Assembly (NCBI GenBank): GCA_934621295.1
Contig: CAKTVB010000006.1
Location: 35,765-99,764, forward strand
From: an uncultured Collinsella sp.
GTDB taxonomy: Bacteria; Actinomycetota; Coriobacteriia; Coriobacteriales; Coriobacteriaceae
Reading direction: 5' to 3'
DNA: 64,000 nt
The translations under genes were made by a program, and so were the position numbers. Below the pieces are notes generated by a model that saw only the letters and a program-made list of their open reading frames with translations, was not told the origin of the DNA and did not search any database. The stretch's first letter is position 1, and every line of letters starts with the position of its first letter. Shown piece by piece: positions 9,089 to 16,037 of the stretch.

Positions 9089-9104
9089 GACCACTCGTGT
9101 GGTC
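9089..9104. promoter_or_regulatory. Short palindrome upstream of lpdC-like gene 2
   Basis: The perfect inverted repeat GACCAC-TCGT-GTGGTC lies 23 bases before the start codon at 9066. It is in the right place to be an operator or a 5' UTR hairpin near the ribosome site. No matching copy was seen before the symporter gene. Confidence 0.3.
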
Positions 9105-9260
9105 CGTTGATTGGAGTGTAGAAGCGTATAGTCGCTGTACGTGCAAGCAGTAACCTGAAAAAGAGCCGAGTAACACCGTTCACCTGCGAAAATAAACCGT
9201 TGAGAAGTCGCTTCCATAAGGCGTGTACAACGCTGGCGCCAAAGCCCAGCACCTCGATAC

Positions 9261-9290
9261 AAAAGAGCGCGGCACCTTGCGGCACCGCGC
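9261..9290 (-). terminator. Intrinsic terminator of the LpdD-Nudix/VOC unit
   Basis: The stem GCGCGG/CCGCGC is followed on the minus strand by TCTTTT, 43 bases after the stop of the small VOC-like gene at 9333. This closes the two-gene unit starting at 10637. Confidence 0.6.
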
Positions 9291-9332
9291 CCTACAACAA
9301 AGCATTGTGGTTAGGCCCATCGCAGCAGCGGC

Positions 9333-9653
9333 CTATTTCCTGCAGCAAAACTCGATCAAAGCGTCGTCTTTGCGAGCGAACATCACATCTTGCTCCGGCG
9401 TGTCCTCAAACGGGCCGAGGATAACCTCGTCGCACCAAGCGGCGGCTTCGTCGAGATTGTCCGTTACAAACGCTACATGGCGATGCGTCTTCATAATCTC
9501 GGGAGCAGGCGAGCCTTCCTCAAAATAGAGATACTCGACCCCGTCCGGAGAATCGGCAGGATTGGAAACCCATAGTTTCATGGGTTCCGCGTTGCGCATG
9601 CCCTCGCGCTTCTCCGCTACAGGCACACCCGAATGATCGAACGAAAGCTTCAT
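9333..9653 (-). CDS. Small VOC (glyoxalase/dioxygenase-fold) protein
   Basis: The 106-residue protein looks like a single vicinal-oxygen-chelate domain. It begins KLSFDHSGVPV, has the strand-turn pattern WVSNPADSPDGVEYLYFEEGS with a Glu-rich mid-strand, and an HRHVAFVTDNLDEAAAWCDE segment typical of the second half of a VOC module, ending ALIEFCCRK. It starts 18 bases after the LpdD-Nudix gene stops, with GGGAAGG upstream, and the two are probably co-transcribed. Members of the superfamily include isomerases, lyases and ring-cleaving dioxygenases as well as binding proteins. No enzymatic role can be assigned; its place inside an aromatic-acid decarboxylase island hints at a metabolite-handling function. 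Confidence 0.65.
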   Translation of the reverse strand: MKLSFDHSGVPVAEKREGMRNAEPMKLWVSNPADSPDGVEYLYFEEGSPAPEIMKTHRHVAFVTDNLDEAAAWCDEVILGPFEDTPEQDVMFARKDDALIEFCCRK

Positions 9654-9671
9654 GGACAGACCTTCCCTTCT

Positions 9672-10637
9672 CTATTCTTGGCAAAGCTCGGCGAGCTTTG
9701 CGCGAATATCCGCATCCTCAAGTGCCAGACGCGTCCACGGAGCGAGCGGCTCGGGATGACCCGCGAGATAGGCGTCGATCTCGTTCAAACGCACCGGACG
9801 CACCTCGGAAATCTCCTGCTCGTTCACGTACAGAGAGCCCGTATCGATGCGCGTGGCGAATACGGCACACCATTCGCACTCGCAGTTGCCGTCACCGTGG
9901 TCCTCGCGGTACACGATCTGCCCTAGCTGCTCCAACGGAGCCTGATCGGGCGTAAGGCCGCACTCTTCCTGCAGGCGACGCGCGGCCCCTGCTGCCAGCT
10001 CCTCTCCTACTTCGGGATGGCCAGCACAGCTATCGGAAAGCACACCGCCCCACAGGCGCTTGAGCGCACTGCGGCGGCACAGCAGCAGATGGGCGTCATC
10101 GCCCGTGCCCTCTACCAAAAACGTCTCGAACGCCTGGTGCAAAATGCCCTCGCCCGCATGGGCCTCGATGCGATCCACGGGACCGATTACGCTGCCGTCC
10201 TCATGCACGGCGAGCACTTCGTCGGCCTCGTCCCACGTTGCGCGCAGCACGCGGGCTACATGCTGCCTAAGAGCATCGATGAGCTCTGCCGTGGTATCGA
10301 GAACGGTCTGCAAGTCGTCTTTGCTTGCGTGTTCCACGTGGAAACCCGTAGAGCAGGTGCAGGGCATCTTGAACTCAGTAGCGAGCGCTGCACAGATGTC
10401 GTGTGCCGGAATCTCGTCGCGATGGCAAGGCACGGACAGGATGCTCACCGTGGCGGTTCTTCCCGGCTCGGGACGCGGAATGGCCTGCGCCGTGGCGCCC
10501 AGGTGAGCGTACTCGGGCGAGCACGCATAGACGATGATGCCGCGCGGCGTGACCGTCACCACGGCCTCCAGAGCGAACTTGCCCTCGCCCACGCGAACAT
10601 TTGCAGTATGCATCTTGCTTTTGGGGGCCTCTTTCAT
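9672..10637 (-). CDS. LpdD-like domain fused to IDI-type Nudix domain
   Basis: Two domains are visible in 321 residues. The first (about 10-130) resembles LpdD, the small third component of gallate decarboxylase systems, with HLGATAQAIPRP and a TGFHVEHAS segment. The second (about 135-310) is a Nudix domain most like type-1 isopentenyl-diphosphate isomerase. His160, His167, His207, Glu253 and Glu255 align with the metal ligands of E. coli Idi, and Trp301 is retained. The isomerase catalytic cysteine position is Ala205 (Cys204 is adjacent). The Nudix box is almost complete (G206-x5-E212-x7-R220-R-L-x-E-E-x-G) and has the EE pair of hydrolases. ATG 10637 has AAGGA six bases upstream. UbiX needs dimethylallyl phosphate, so supply or conversion of the prenyl donor, or handling of prenylated FMN, is an attractive inference. 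The LpdD assignment is from remembered family pattern. Confidence 0.75.
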   Translation of the reverse strand: MKEAPKSKMHTANVRVGEGKFALEAVVTVTPRGIIVYACSPEYAHLGATAQAIPRPEPGRTATVSILSVPCHRDEIPAHDICAALATEFKMPCTCSTGFHVEHASKDDLQTVLDTTAELIDALRQHVARVLRATWDEADEVLAVHEDGSVIGPVDRIEAHAGEGILHQAFETFLVEGTGDDAHLLLCRRSALKRLWGGVLSDSCAGHPEVGEELAAGAARRLQEECGLTPDQAPLEQLGQIVYREDHGDGNCECEWCAVFATRIDTGSLYVNEQEISEVRPVRLNEIDAYLAGHPEPLAPWTRLALEDADIRAKLAELCQE

Positions 10638-10777
10638 GGCACGTCCTTTCCGATACGTTCTACCTGGTATTAATTTCGACTATATACCTGCTATACGTTC
10701 AAGGGCACCTTCTATGAACGGCATCTCTTGTCTCGGGTTCGGCACGCAAACGAGCCTGCCAAACAGATCTGCGCCCA

Positions 10778-10808
10778 TAAAAATGCCGCAGGGCACAATG
10801 CCCCGCGG
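10778..10808 (-). terminator. Intrinsic terminator of the bsdC-bsdD unit 1
   Basis: The stem GCCGCGGGGCA/TGCCCTGCGGC on the minus strand is directly followed by ATTTTTA. It lies about 130 bases after the stop of the small BsdD-like gene at 10940. No gene is visible in the 10638-10939 gap, which also contains the upstream region of the LpdD-Nudix gene. Confidence 0.65.
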
Positions 10809-10939
10809 CTCGATGGTACTGCTGGCGCGATTGTTGTGCGGCCGCTACGCCTGAGTTAGCACCCGCGCTAGCGCGCAGTGTCTATGGGGAAGCAATCCAG
10901 AAAACGGTTTCCGACCTTCAAACATGCCGCTATCTCCGC

Positions 10940-11146
10940 CTACTTCTCCAGCGGCGGAATGGGAGGCAGGATAGGCAGTTTGTCGATGTCCTCGGGCTTG
11001 ATCTTAAAGCGATCGTGGACCACGGGGTGCTCCGTGGAACGCCAGGAATACTGGCAGGTGGTGCAGCCGTAATACTCCCAGACGCCCGGAACGGGGCTGG
11101 TCGAGATGGTCTTGATGGTTTCGCTATCGCAACGCGGGCACTTCAT
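10940..11146 (-). CDS. bsdD: BsdD/VdcD-type small zinc-ribbon decarboxylase subunit, copy 1
   Basis: The 68-residue protein has four cysteines (3, 6, 28, 31) in C-x2-C pairs and the family blocks SPVPGVWEYYGC, YSWRSTE and a proline-rich PPIPPLE end. These match the small D subunit of non-oxidative hydroxyarylic acid decarboxylases (BsdD, VdcD, EcdD). In known systems this subunit accompanies the C subunit; its exact role is unsettled. It starts 47 bases after the C-type gene at 11194 ends, with AGGAGG eight bases before ATG 11146, and is followed by a terminator, so the pair forms an operon. It is strongly similar to the copy at 14011. Confidence 0.9.
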   Translation of the reverse strand: MKCPRCDSETIKTISTSPVPGVWEYYGCTTCQYSWRSTEHPVVHDRFKIKPEDIDKLPILPPIPPLEK

Positions 11147-11193
11147 GTGCTAATCCTCCTTTAAGGCATTTTCATTAGGGTCAAACGGCAGGC

Positions 11194-12651
11194 TTATTTG
11201 TTCTTAGCAGCCCACAGGTTGGCGAGCAGCTTGGCGTAATCGGCCGTCTCGGCCGGATCGCTGAGCATCTCGACCTCGCGCGTGACCGGCTCAGGACTGA
11301 TAGGCGTCGTAGCATCGATAACGAGCTTTGCGGTGATGCCGGGAATCTCCTCGGTAGGATTGAGCGTCATACCCGGGCAGTTGGGGATGACCTTGACGTC
11401 CTTGTCCGGACGCACGCGAGTAGAAAGTGCCCACATGACCTGGTTGAGGTCGAACGGGTCCACAAAGTCATCGACGACGATCACGTTGTGCGCGTACTGA
11501 GCACCGTGCGGTGTGCTCATGATGCGGAATGCCGCGGTGGCTGCCTGGCCACCATAGCGGGGCTTCATGGAGATGATCTCGGTCATGCCGTGGGTATACA
11601 TGGCGTTGACCGCCACGACTTCGGGCAGATCCTTCTGAATCTGCTTGAACAGCGGCACCGAGGTGTTAAGGGCAACCAGATAATCGCACTCAGTCCAAGG
11701 CATACCGATGTAGAGGCTCTCGAAGATGGGGTTGGTGCGATAGGTCACATGCGTGATCTTTGCCTCAAGCTGACGACGGGCGCCGGAGACGGAGCCGGTG
11801 AACTCGCCGAACGGACCCTCGATCTTGCGGACGCGAGGCTCGATGTAGCCCTCGAGAATAACCTCGGAGCCAGCGGGAACGAAGAGATGCTCGTCGGTGT
11901 CGGCACGAACGATCTCGGCAGGCACGCCGTCGTTCAAGGCGCCCACGAACTCGTACTCGTTCTGCTCGTGTCCAATGGGCGTGGAGGCCATAAAGGTGAC
12001 GAGCGGAGCGTTGCCCAAGGCGATAGCGATATGCAGCGGCTCGTTGCGGGCCTCGCACTTCTTGAGGTGAACAGCCATATCGTGGGACGGGATAACCTGA
12101 ATGCCCAGCGTATCCTTGTCCTTAATCTGGATGCGGTAGGTGCCCACATTCATCTTGTTGAAGTTGTCCGGATCGTCCGGATCGGCAGAGACCAGCGCGA
12201 ACTTGGAGAAGTAGCAGCCGGCATCCTGATCGTTGATGCGATAGAGCGGCAGCAGATGGAACAGATCGATCTCGTCACCAGAGGCGGCATCGAGCGTGTT
12301 CTCCTTGCAGGGAGCCTCCTCGCGGGAGAGGATCTTGGGCTCCACGGGATAGGTGTCCCAGCGACGATTGAGCTCGAAGAACTGCTCCTTGGTGGGGGTG
12401 TTCTTGTCCATGCCCATCATGAGTGCGTGGTTTGCCCAAGAGCCGTGAACGTTGGTGACGATACGCGTGCCCTCGGGATAGCCCGCGATGTTGTCGAACA
12501 TCACAGCGGGGCCGTTTTGCATACGGGCGGCAGCGCGGCAAGCAGAAGACACGCCGGGCTCGGGCAGTACTTCGTCGGTGACGTGCAGAAGCTGGCCCTC
12601 CTCCTCAAGCGTATCGAGGAACGAACGCAAATCTTGATAAACCTTGGTCAT
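11194..12651 (-). CDS. bsdC: BsdC/VdcC-type UbiD-family hydroxyarylic acid decarboxylase, copy 1
   Basis: The 485-residue protein closely matches the BsdC/VdcC subunit of non-oxidative 4-hydroxybenzoate/vanillate/protocatechuate decarboxylases, including YQDLRSFL, NVHGSWANHALMMGM, LPLYRIN, PWTECDY, VNAMYTHG and VMWALSTRVRP. The prenyl-FMN-binding and catalytic residues of UbiD enzymes are all present: Asn168 and Arg173 in NVGTYRIQ, and Glu278/Glu283 in EGPFGEF. ATG 12651 has GGGAG seven bases upstream. It is divergent from a LysR gene at 12883 and is followed by bsdD. It differs from the LpdC-type pair in this window by having the complete E-x4-E. Substrate within the hydroxybenzoate group is not determinable. 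Confidence 0.9.
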   Translation of the reverse strand: MTKVYQDLRSFLDTLEEEGQLLHVTDEVLPEPGVSSACRAAARMQNGPAVMFDNIAGYPEGTRIVTNVHGSWANHALMMGMDKNTPTKEQFFELNRRWDTYPVEPKILSREEAPCKENTLDAASGDEIDLFHLLPLYRINDQDAGCYFSKFALVSADPDDPDNFNKMNVGTYRIQIKDKDTLGIQVIPSHDMAVHLKKCEARNEPLHIAIALGNAPLVTFMASTPIGHEQNEYEFVGALNDGVPAEIVRADTDEHLFVPAGSEVILEGYIEPRVRKIEGPFGEFTGSVSGARRQLEAKITHVTYRTNPIFESLYIGMPWTECDYLVALNTSVPLFKQIQKDLPEVVAVNAMYTHGMTEIISMKPRYGGQAATAAFRIMSTPHGAQYAHNVIVVDDFVDPFDLNQVMWALSTRVRPDKDVKVIPNCPGMTLNPTEEIPGITAKLVIDATTPISPEPVTREVEMLSDPAETADYAKLLANLWAAKNK

Positions 12652-12736
12652 GTGGACTCTCCCATCCAAAGGGGCTTGCGGTGCCTCTATGTAAACGCAA
12701 CGGGAGCATCACGGAAATTCATCGTTGTTCTGCCGC

Positions 12737-12794
12737 TATTCCAAATCCGGCATAACCCTCATATCGACGAACCCGTTATGAACGATTTGGAATA
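12737..12794. promoter_or_regulatory. Long inverted repeat, candidate LysR operator 1
   Basis: Two 20-base arms at 12737-12756 and 12775-12794 match at 17 positions when one is reverse-complemented (outer TATTCCAAATC/GATTTGGAATA, inner CATAAC/GTTATG), with an 18-base spacer. The centre lies about 115 bases before the bsdC start at 12651 and about 117 before the LysR start at 12883. The inner ATAAC-N18-GTTAT recurs at 15862-15889 in the second LysR/bsdC region. Confidence 0.65.
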
Positions 12795-12882
12795 TCGACT
12801 GGCTAAAGTGGGAGAAATCAAATGACTTGCCACCCCCTATCATGGAATCGTGTAAAAGCAGCCTGCTGTTAACGGAGGCAGT

Positions 12883-13767
12883 ATGGACTTCAAGAAAATC
12901 GAAGCGTTCCTATGCGTGGCCTCTCAAAAGCAGTTCACGGCAGCGGCCGAGAAACTCTATACCTCGCAATCGGCGCTATCCAAGCAGATGAAGCAGCTCG
13001 AAGCAGAAATCGGCACCCCGCTCTTCAAAAAGACGAGCACCGGCGTCGAGCTCACCCAGGCGGGCTGGGAGTTTTACTACTACGCGCGCCATGCGCTTCC
13101 GGAACTTCAAAGCACGCTGGCGCACATCGAGACCTGCAAGGGGCGCACCAAGGCATTCATCCGCTTTGGCTCCCTGCCGTTTGTGGAGGACTACGGCATC
13201 AGCGATACCCTCTGCTCGTTTTGGTCCAAAAATCCTGGGGTACAGATTGAATTCTCCGAGCGCAGCCAGGAGGACCTTGTCTACGCGCTGCAGCGCAACA
13301 AGCTCGACCTTGCCATCGTCCGCTTCGACATGCTCGATCGCTCACAGTTCTCGACACGCAAGATCTTGACCGACGAGCTTGTTGTCGTATTCAACAAGCA
13401 CAACCCCCTGGCGCATCGCAAGAGCATCGATCTTGAATCCCTGCGAAACGAGCAGTTCATCCTTCCCACCGAGCGAAGCGACCTTTCGCAGGTATTCATT
13501 AACGCCTGCAAAGAGCACGGGTTCTATCCCGGTGTTCCGCTCACCCATTCGCGCCACTGGATGCTGCTCAAAGCCGTGCAGCGCAATATGGGCACCACCG
13601 TCATGCCGCGCGGCATGGCCACGCCCATCCATGCGAGCGATATCGTCTGCGTCCCGTTTGAAGAGCCCATCGAGACAACCGTCGGCTTTGCCTGGCTGCC
13701 CGAGGTCTCCCTTAGCAGAACAGCCATGGAATTCGTCGACTTTGTTTGCACAAGCTATAACGAGTAG
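12883..13767 (+). CDS. LysR-family regulator, divergent from bsdC copy 1
   Basis: This is a 294-residue LysR protein. The N-terminal helix-turn-helix (FTAAAEKLYTSQSALSKQMK, then LFKKTSTGVELTQAG) is followed by the two-lobed effector domain, with the usual start IRFGSLPFVEDYG and end FVDFVCTSY. CGGAGG lies four bases before the ATG. It is divergently transcribed from the bsdC-bsdD pair across 230 bases that contain a long inverted repeat. Standard LysR behaviour predicts autoregulation and activation of the divergent decarboxylase operon by its aromatic substrate. It is a paralogue of the regulator at 16038. Confidence 0.92.
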   Translation: MDFKKIEAFLCVASQKQFTAAAEKLYTSQSALSKQMKQLEAEIGTPLFKKTSTGVELTQAGWEFYYYARHALPELQSTLAHIETCKGRTKAFIRFGSLPFVEDYGISDTLCSFWSKNPGVQIEFSERSQEDLVYALQRNKLDLAIVRFDMLDRSQFSTRKILTDELVVVFNKHNPLAHRKSIDLESLRNEQFILPTERSDLSQVFINACKEHGFYPGVPLTHSRHWMLLKAVQRNMGTTVMPRGMATPIHASDIVCVPFEEPIETTVGFAWLPEVSLSRTAMEFVDFVCTSYNE

Positions 13768-13898
13768 GCGGCACAATTTAATAATCCCGAGGCGCTCGTC
13801 TGAACCGTTAAACCAGACGCTAGATTTCGCTCGACCGACGCTGCGTCGCCAGAGCGTCGTTACGCATGGCGCTCGATACGCGTGGCCCTTCCATACAC

Positions 13899-13931
13899 AA
13901 AAAGGCCGCGAGAGCGTATGCTCTCGCGGCC
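13899..13931 (-). terminator. Strong intrinsic terminator of bsdC-bsdD unit 2
   Basis: A perfect 12-base stem (GGCCGCGAGAGC/GCTCTCGCGGCC, loop ATAC on the minus strand) is followed on the minus strand by five T. It terminates the bsdD copy ending at 14011 and also separates it from the convergent LysR gene. Confidence 0.85.
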
Positions 13932-14010
13932 CGATACCGCTTGCCGAAACGATGGGCATGCCTGATTTACCCATCACCCCAGCCTCGGATGAGGTGCGAC
14001 CCCCTGGTCT

Positions 14011-14217
14011 TTAGACCTCCAGCGGCGGAACCGGCGGGATTACCTGAAGCTTGGCAATCTTGTCGGCATCCAGCTTAAACACGTCATCGACGCGAGGGGT
14101 CTCAGTAGAGCGCCAGGAATAGAAGCAGCGATCGCACTGATAGACTTCCCAAACGCCTTCGATAGGCGACTTGGCGATCGTTGAAATCTGGTCATGTTCG
14201 CAACGCGGGCACTTCAT
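14011..14217 (-). CDS. bsdD: BsdD/VdcD-type small zinc-ribbon decarboxylase subunit, copy 2
   Basis: The 68-residue protein has Cys 3/6/28/31, SPIEGVWEVYQC, YSWRSTE and PPVPPLE, nearly the same layout as the copy at 10940. ATG 14217 is chosen because AGGAGG stands eight bases upstream; a frame extending to 14250 has no such support. It follows the bsdC copy 2 stop by 91 bases and precedes a strong terminator, so it is the second gene of a two-gene operon. Role as for the BsdD family: accessory subunit of hydroxyarylic acid decarboxylase. Confidence 0.9.
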   Translation of the reverse strand: MKCPRCEHDQISTIAKSPIEGVWEVYQCDRCFYSWRSTETPRVDDVFKLDADKIAKLQVIPPVPPLEV

Positions 14218-14308
14218 GGTTTTGTCCTCCTTTAGGACGTGGTTTACCAAGCTGCCGTCTATGGGCGCGCAAAATCCACGCGCCCAATCACGGCAAAGAG
14301 AGAGACGC

Positions 14309-15760
14309 TTACTGCTTAGCAGCCATCAGATCGGCAATGATCTTGGCGTACTCAGCGGTCTTGGCGGGATCCTTCAGGAGCTCGACCGAGCGGGTAAGCG
14401 GCTCGGGATCGACCGGCGTGGTGGCGTCGATGATGAGCTTGGCAGTCATACCAGCGACTTCCTCGGACGGGTTGAGCGGCATACCGGCGCAGTTGGGGAT
14501 AACCTTGACGTCCTTGTCCGGGCGCACGCGGGTCGAGAGGGCCCACATAACCTGGTTGAGGTCGAACGGGTCAACGTAATCGTCAACGAGGATGACGTTG
14601 TGGCAGTACGGCATAGCGTGCGGCGTGGAGAGCAGCTTGAAGGCAGCGCCCGTTGCATGACCACCGTAGCGCGGCTTGATGGAGATAATCTCGGTGAAGC
14701 CGTGGGTGTACATAGCGTTGACGGAAACGACCTCGGGGAAGCCCTCGTCATGCAGCTGCTTGTAGATAGGCACGGAGGTGTTGAGTGCCATGAGGAAGTC
14801 GATCTCGGTCCAGGGCATGCCCAGGTAGATGTTCTCGAAGATCGGGTTGGTACGATAGGTCACGTGCGTGATGACGGCCTCGCACTGAGCGCGGCAACCG
14901 GAGTAGGAACCCGGGAACTCGCCGAACGGGCCCTCGCAGGTGCGGACGCGCGGATCGATGTAGCCCTCGAGGACAACCTCGGCGCCGGCGGGCACGTAGA
15001 GGTGATCGTACAGGTCGGACTTGACGATGTCGGCAGGCACGCCGTTGTTGAGAGCGCCCACGAACTCGTACTCGTTCTGGGTGTAGCCAACGGGGGTGGA
15101 AGCCATGAAGGTCACCAGCGGGGCATTACCGAGGGTCACGCAGATGGGGAACTTCTCGTTCTTCTTCTCGGCCTCAGCGAGCTGCTTGGCGATGTCGTGC
15201 ATGGCCAGGCACTGCATACCGATGCGGTTGGCGCCCTTGACCTGAATGCGGTAGGTGCCGACATTCATCTTGTCGAAGTTGTCGGGCTCGGTGGGGTCGC
15301 CGGTGATGATGGAGGCCTTGCCGATGAACATGCCGCCGTCCTGCTCGTTGATGCGATAGAGCGGGAGCAGATCGAACAGGTTGACGTTCTCGGCGCCGTC
15401 GATGACGTTCTCCTTGCAGGGAGCGTCATCGCGCTCAAGGACGTTGGGCTTAACCGGGAAGAGGTCCCAGCGGCGGTTCAGCTCGAGGAACTGATCCTTG
15501 GTGCTGGTGTTCTTGTCCATGCCCATCATAAGAGCGTGGTTTGCCCAGGAACCGTGAACGTTGGTGACGACGGTGTGGCCAGGGCCATAACCCTTGATGT
15601 TGTCGAACATGACAGCAGGGCCGTTGGTCATGCGGCTGGCAGCGCGGCCGGCAGAACCGATATCCGGCTCGGGGAGGACCTCATCGGTCACGTGGACGAG
15701 CTGGCCCTCTTCCTCGAGCGTGGCGAGGAACGAACGAAGATCCTGATACACCTTTGACAT
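14309..15760 (-). CDS. bsdC: BsdC/VdcC-type UbiD-family hydroxyarylic acid decarboxylase, copy 2
   Basis: The 483-residue protein is very similar to the copy at 11194 along its whole length (YQDLRSFL, NVHGSWANHALMMGM, LPLYRINEQD, MPWTEIDF, VNAMYTHGF, VMWALSTRVRP). Catalytic-site residues are complete: Arg171 in NVGTYRIQ and Glu276/Glu281 in EGPFGEF. ATG 15760 has AAGGAG five bases upstream; the longer frame to 15982 is rejected because it crosses the regulatory region. It is divergent from LysR at 16038 and followed by bsdD. Differences from copy 1 are concentrated around residues 175-210 and 245-255, which could change substrate choice (inference). Confidence 0.9.
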   Translation of the reverse strand: MSKVYQDLRSFLATLEEEGQLVHVTDEVLPEPDIGSAGRAASRMTNGPAVMFDNIKGYGPGHTVVTNVHGSWANHALMMGMDKNTSTKDQFLELNRRWDLFPVKPNVLERDDAPCKENVIDGAENVNLFDLLPLYRINEQDGGMFIGKASIITGDPTEPDNFDKMNVGTYRIQVKGANRIGMQCLAMHDIAKQLAEAEKKNEKFPICVTLGNAPLVTFMASTPVGYTQNEYEFVGALNNGVPADIVKSDLYDHLYVPAGAEVVLEGYIDPRVRTCEGPFGEFPGSYSGCRAQCEAVITHVTYRTNPIFENIYLGMPWTEIDFLMALNTSVPIYKQLHDEGFPEVVSVNAMYTHGFTEIISIKPRYGGHATGAAFKLLSTPHAMPYCHNVILVDDYVDPFDLNQVMWALSTRVRPDKDVKVIPNCAGMPLNPSEEVAGMTAKLIIDATTPVDPEPLTRSVELLKDPAKTAEYAKIIADLMAAKQ

Positions 15761-15857
15761 GAAAGCTCCTTTCCGAAAGCTTCCGAAGAACGTGATTTCA
15801 GTTTCACGCCTCGCAACCGTTCGCGCGATTCCCTTGCGGAAGCACAACTTTCCCTGG

Positions 15858-15893
15858 TGGAATAACGTATGGATACGGGTTTGGGTTATTCCA
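15858..15893. promoter_or_regulatory. Inverted repeat, candidate LysR operator 2
   Basis: Perfect nine-base arms TGGAATAAC (15858-15866) and GTTATTCCA (15885-15893) are separated by 18 bases. The centre is about 115 bases before the bsdC start at 15760, the same distance as in the first module, and both share the ATAAC-N18-GTTAT core. Confidence 0.65.
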
Positions 15894-16037
15894 TTTCGGC
15901 AACTTCGCACGTCCCCAATCGTCCAATTCATGGAAAACGACGCTTTGACGTTGCGTTTTTTGCCGTATCGTAGAATGTGCAATTTTCCTTATAAGAAAAA
16001 TGCGAATAAGAGGGCACATTTTAAGGAGGTCTGCATT

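Noticed and set aside
15945..15976. TTGACG/TAGAAT as promoter of the second LysR gene
   Set aside because: The spacing is 20 bases, outside the usual range, so it was not listed as a feature.
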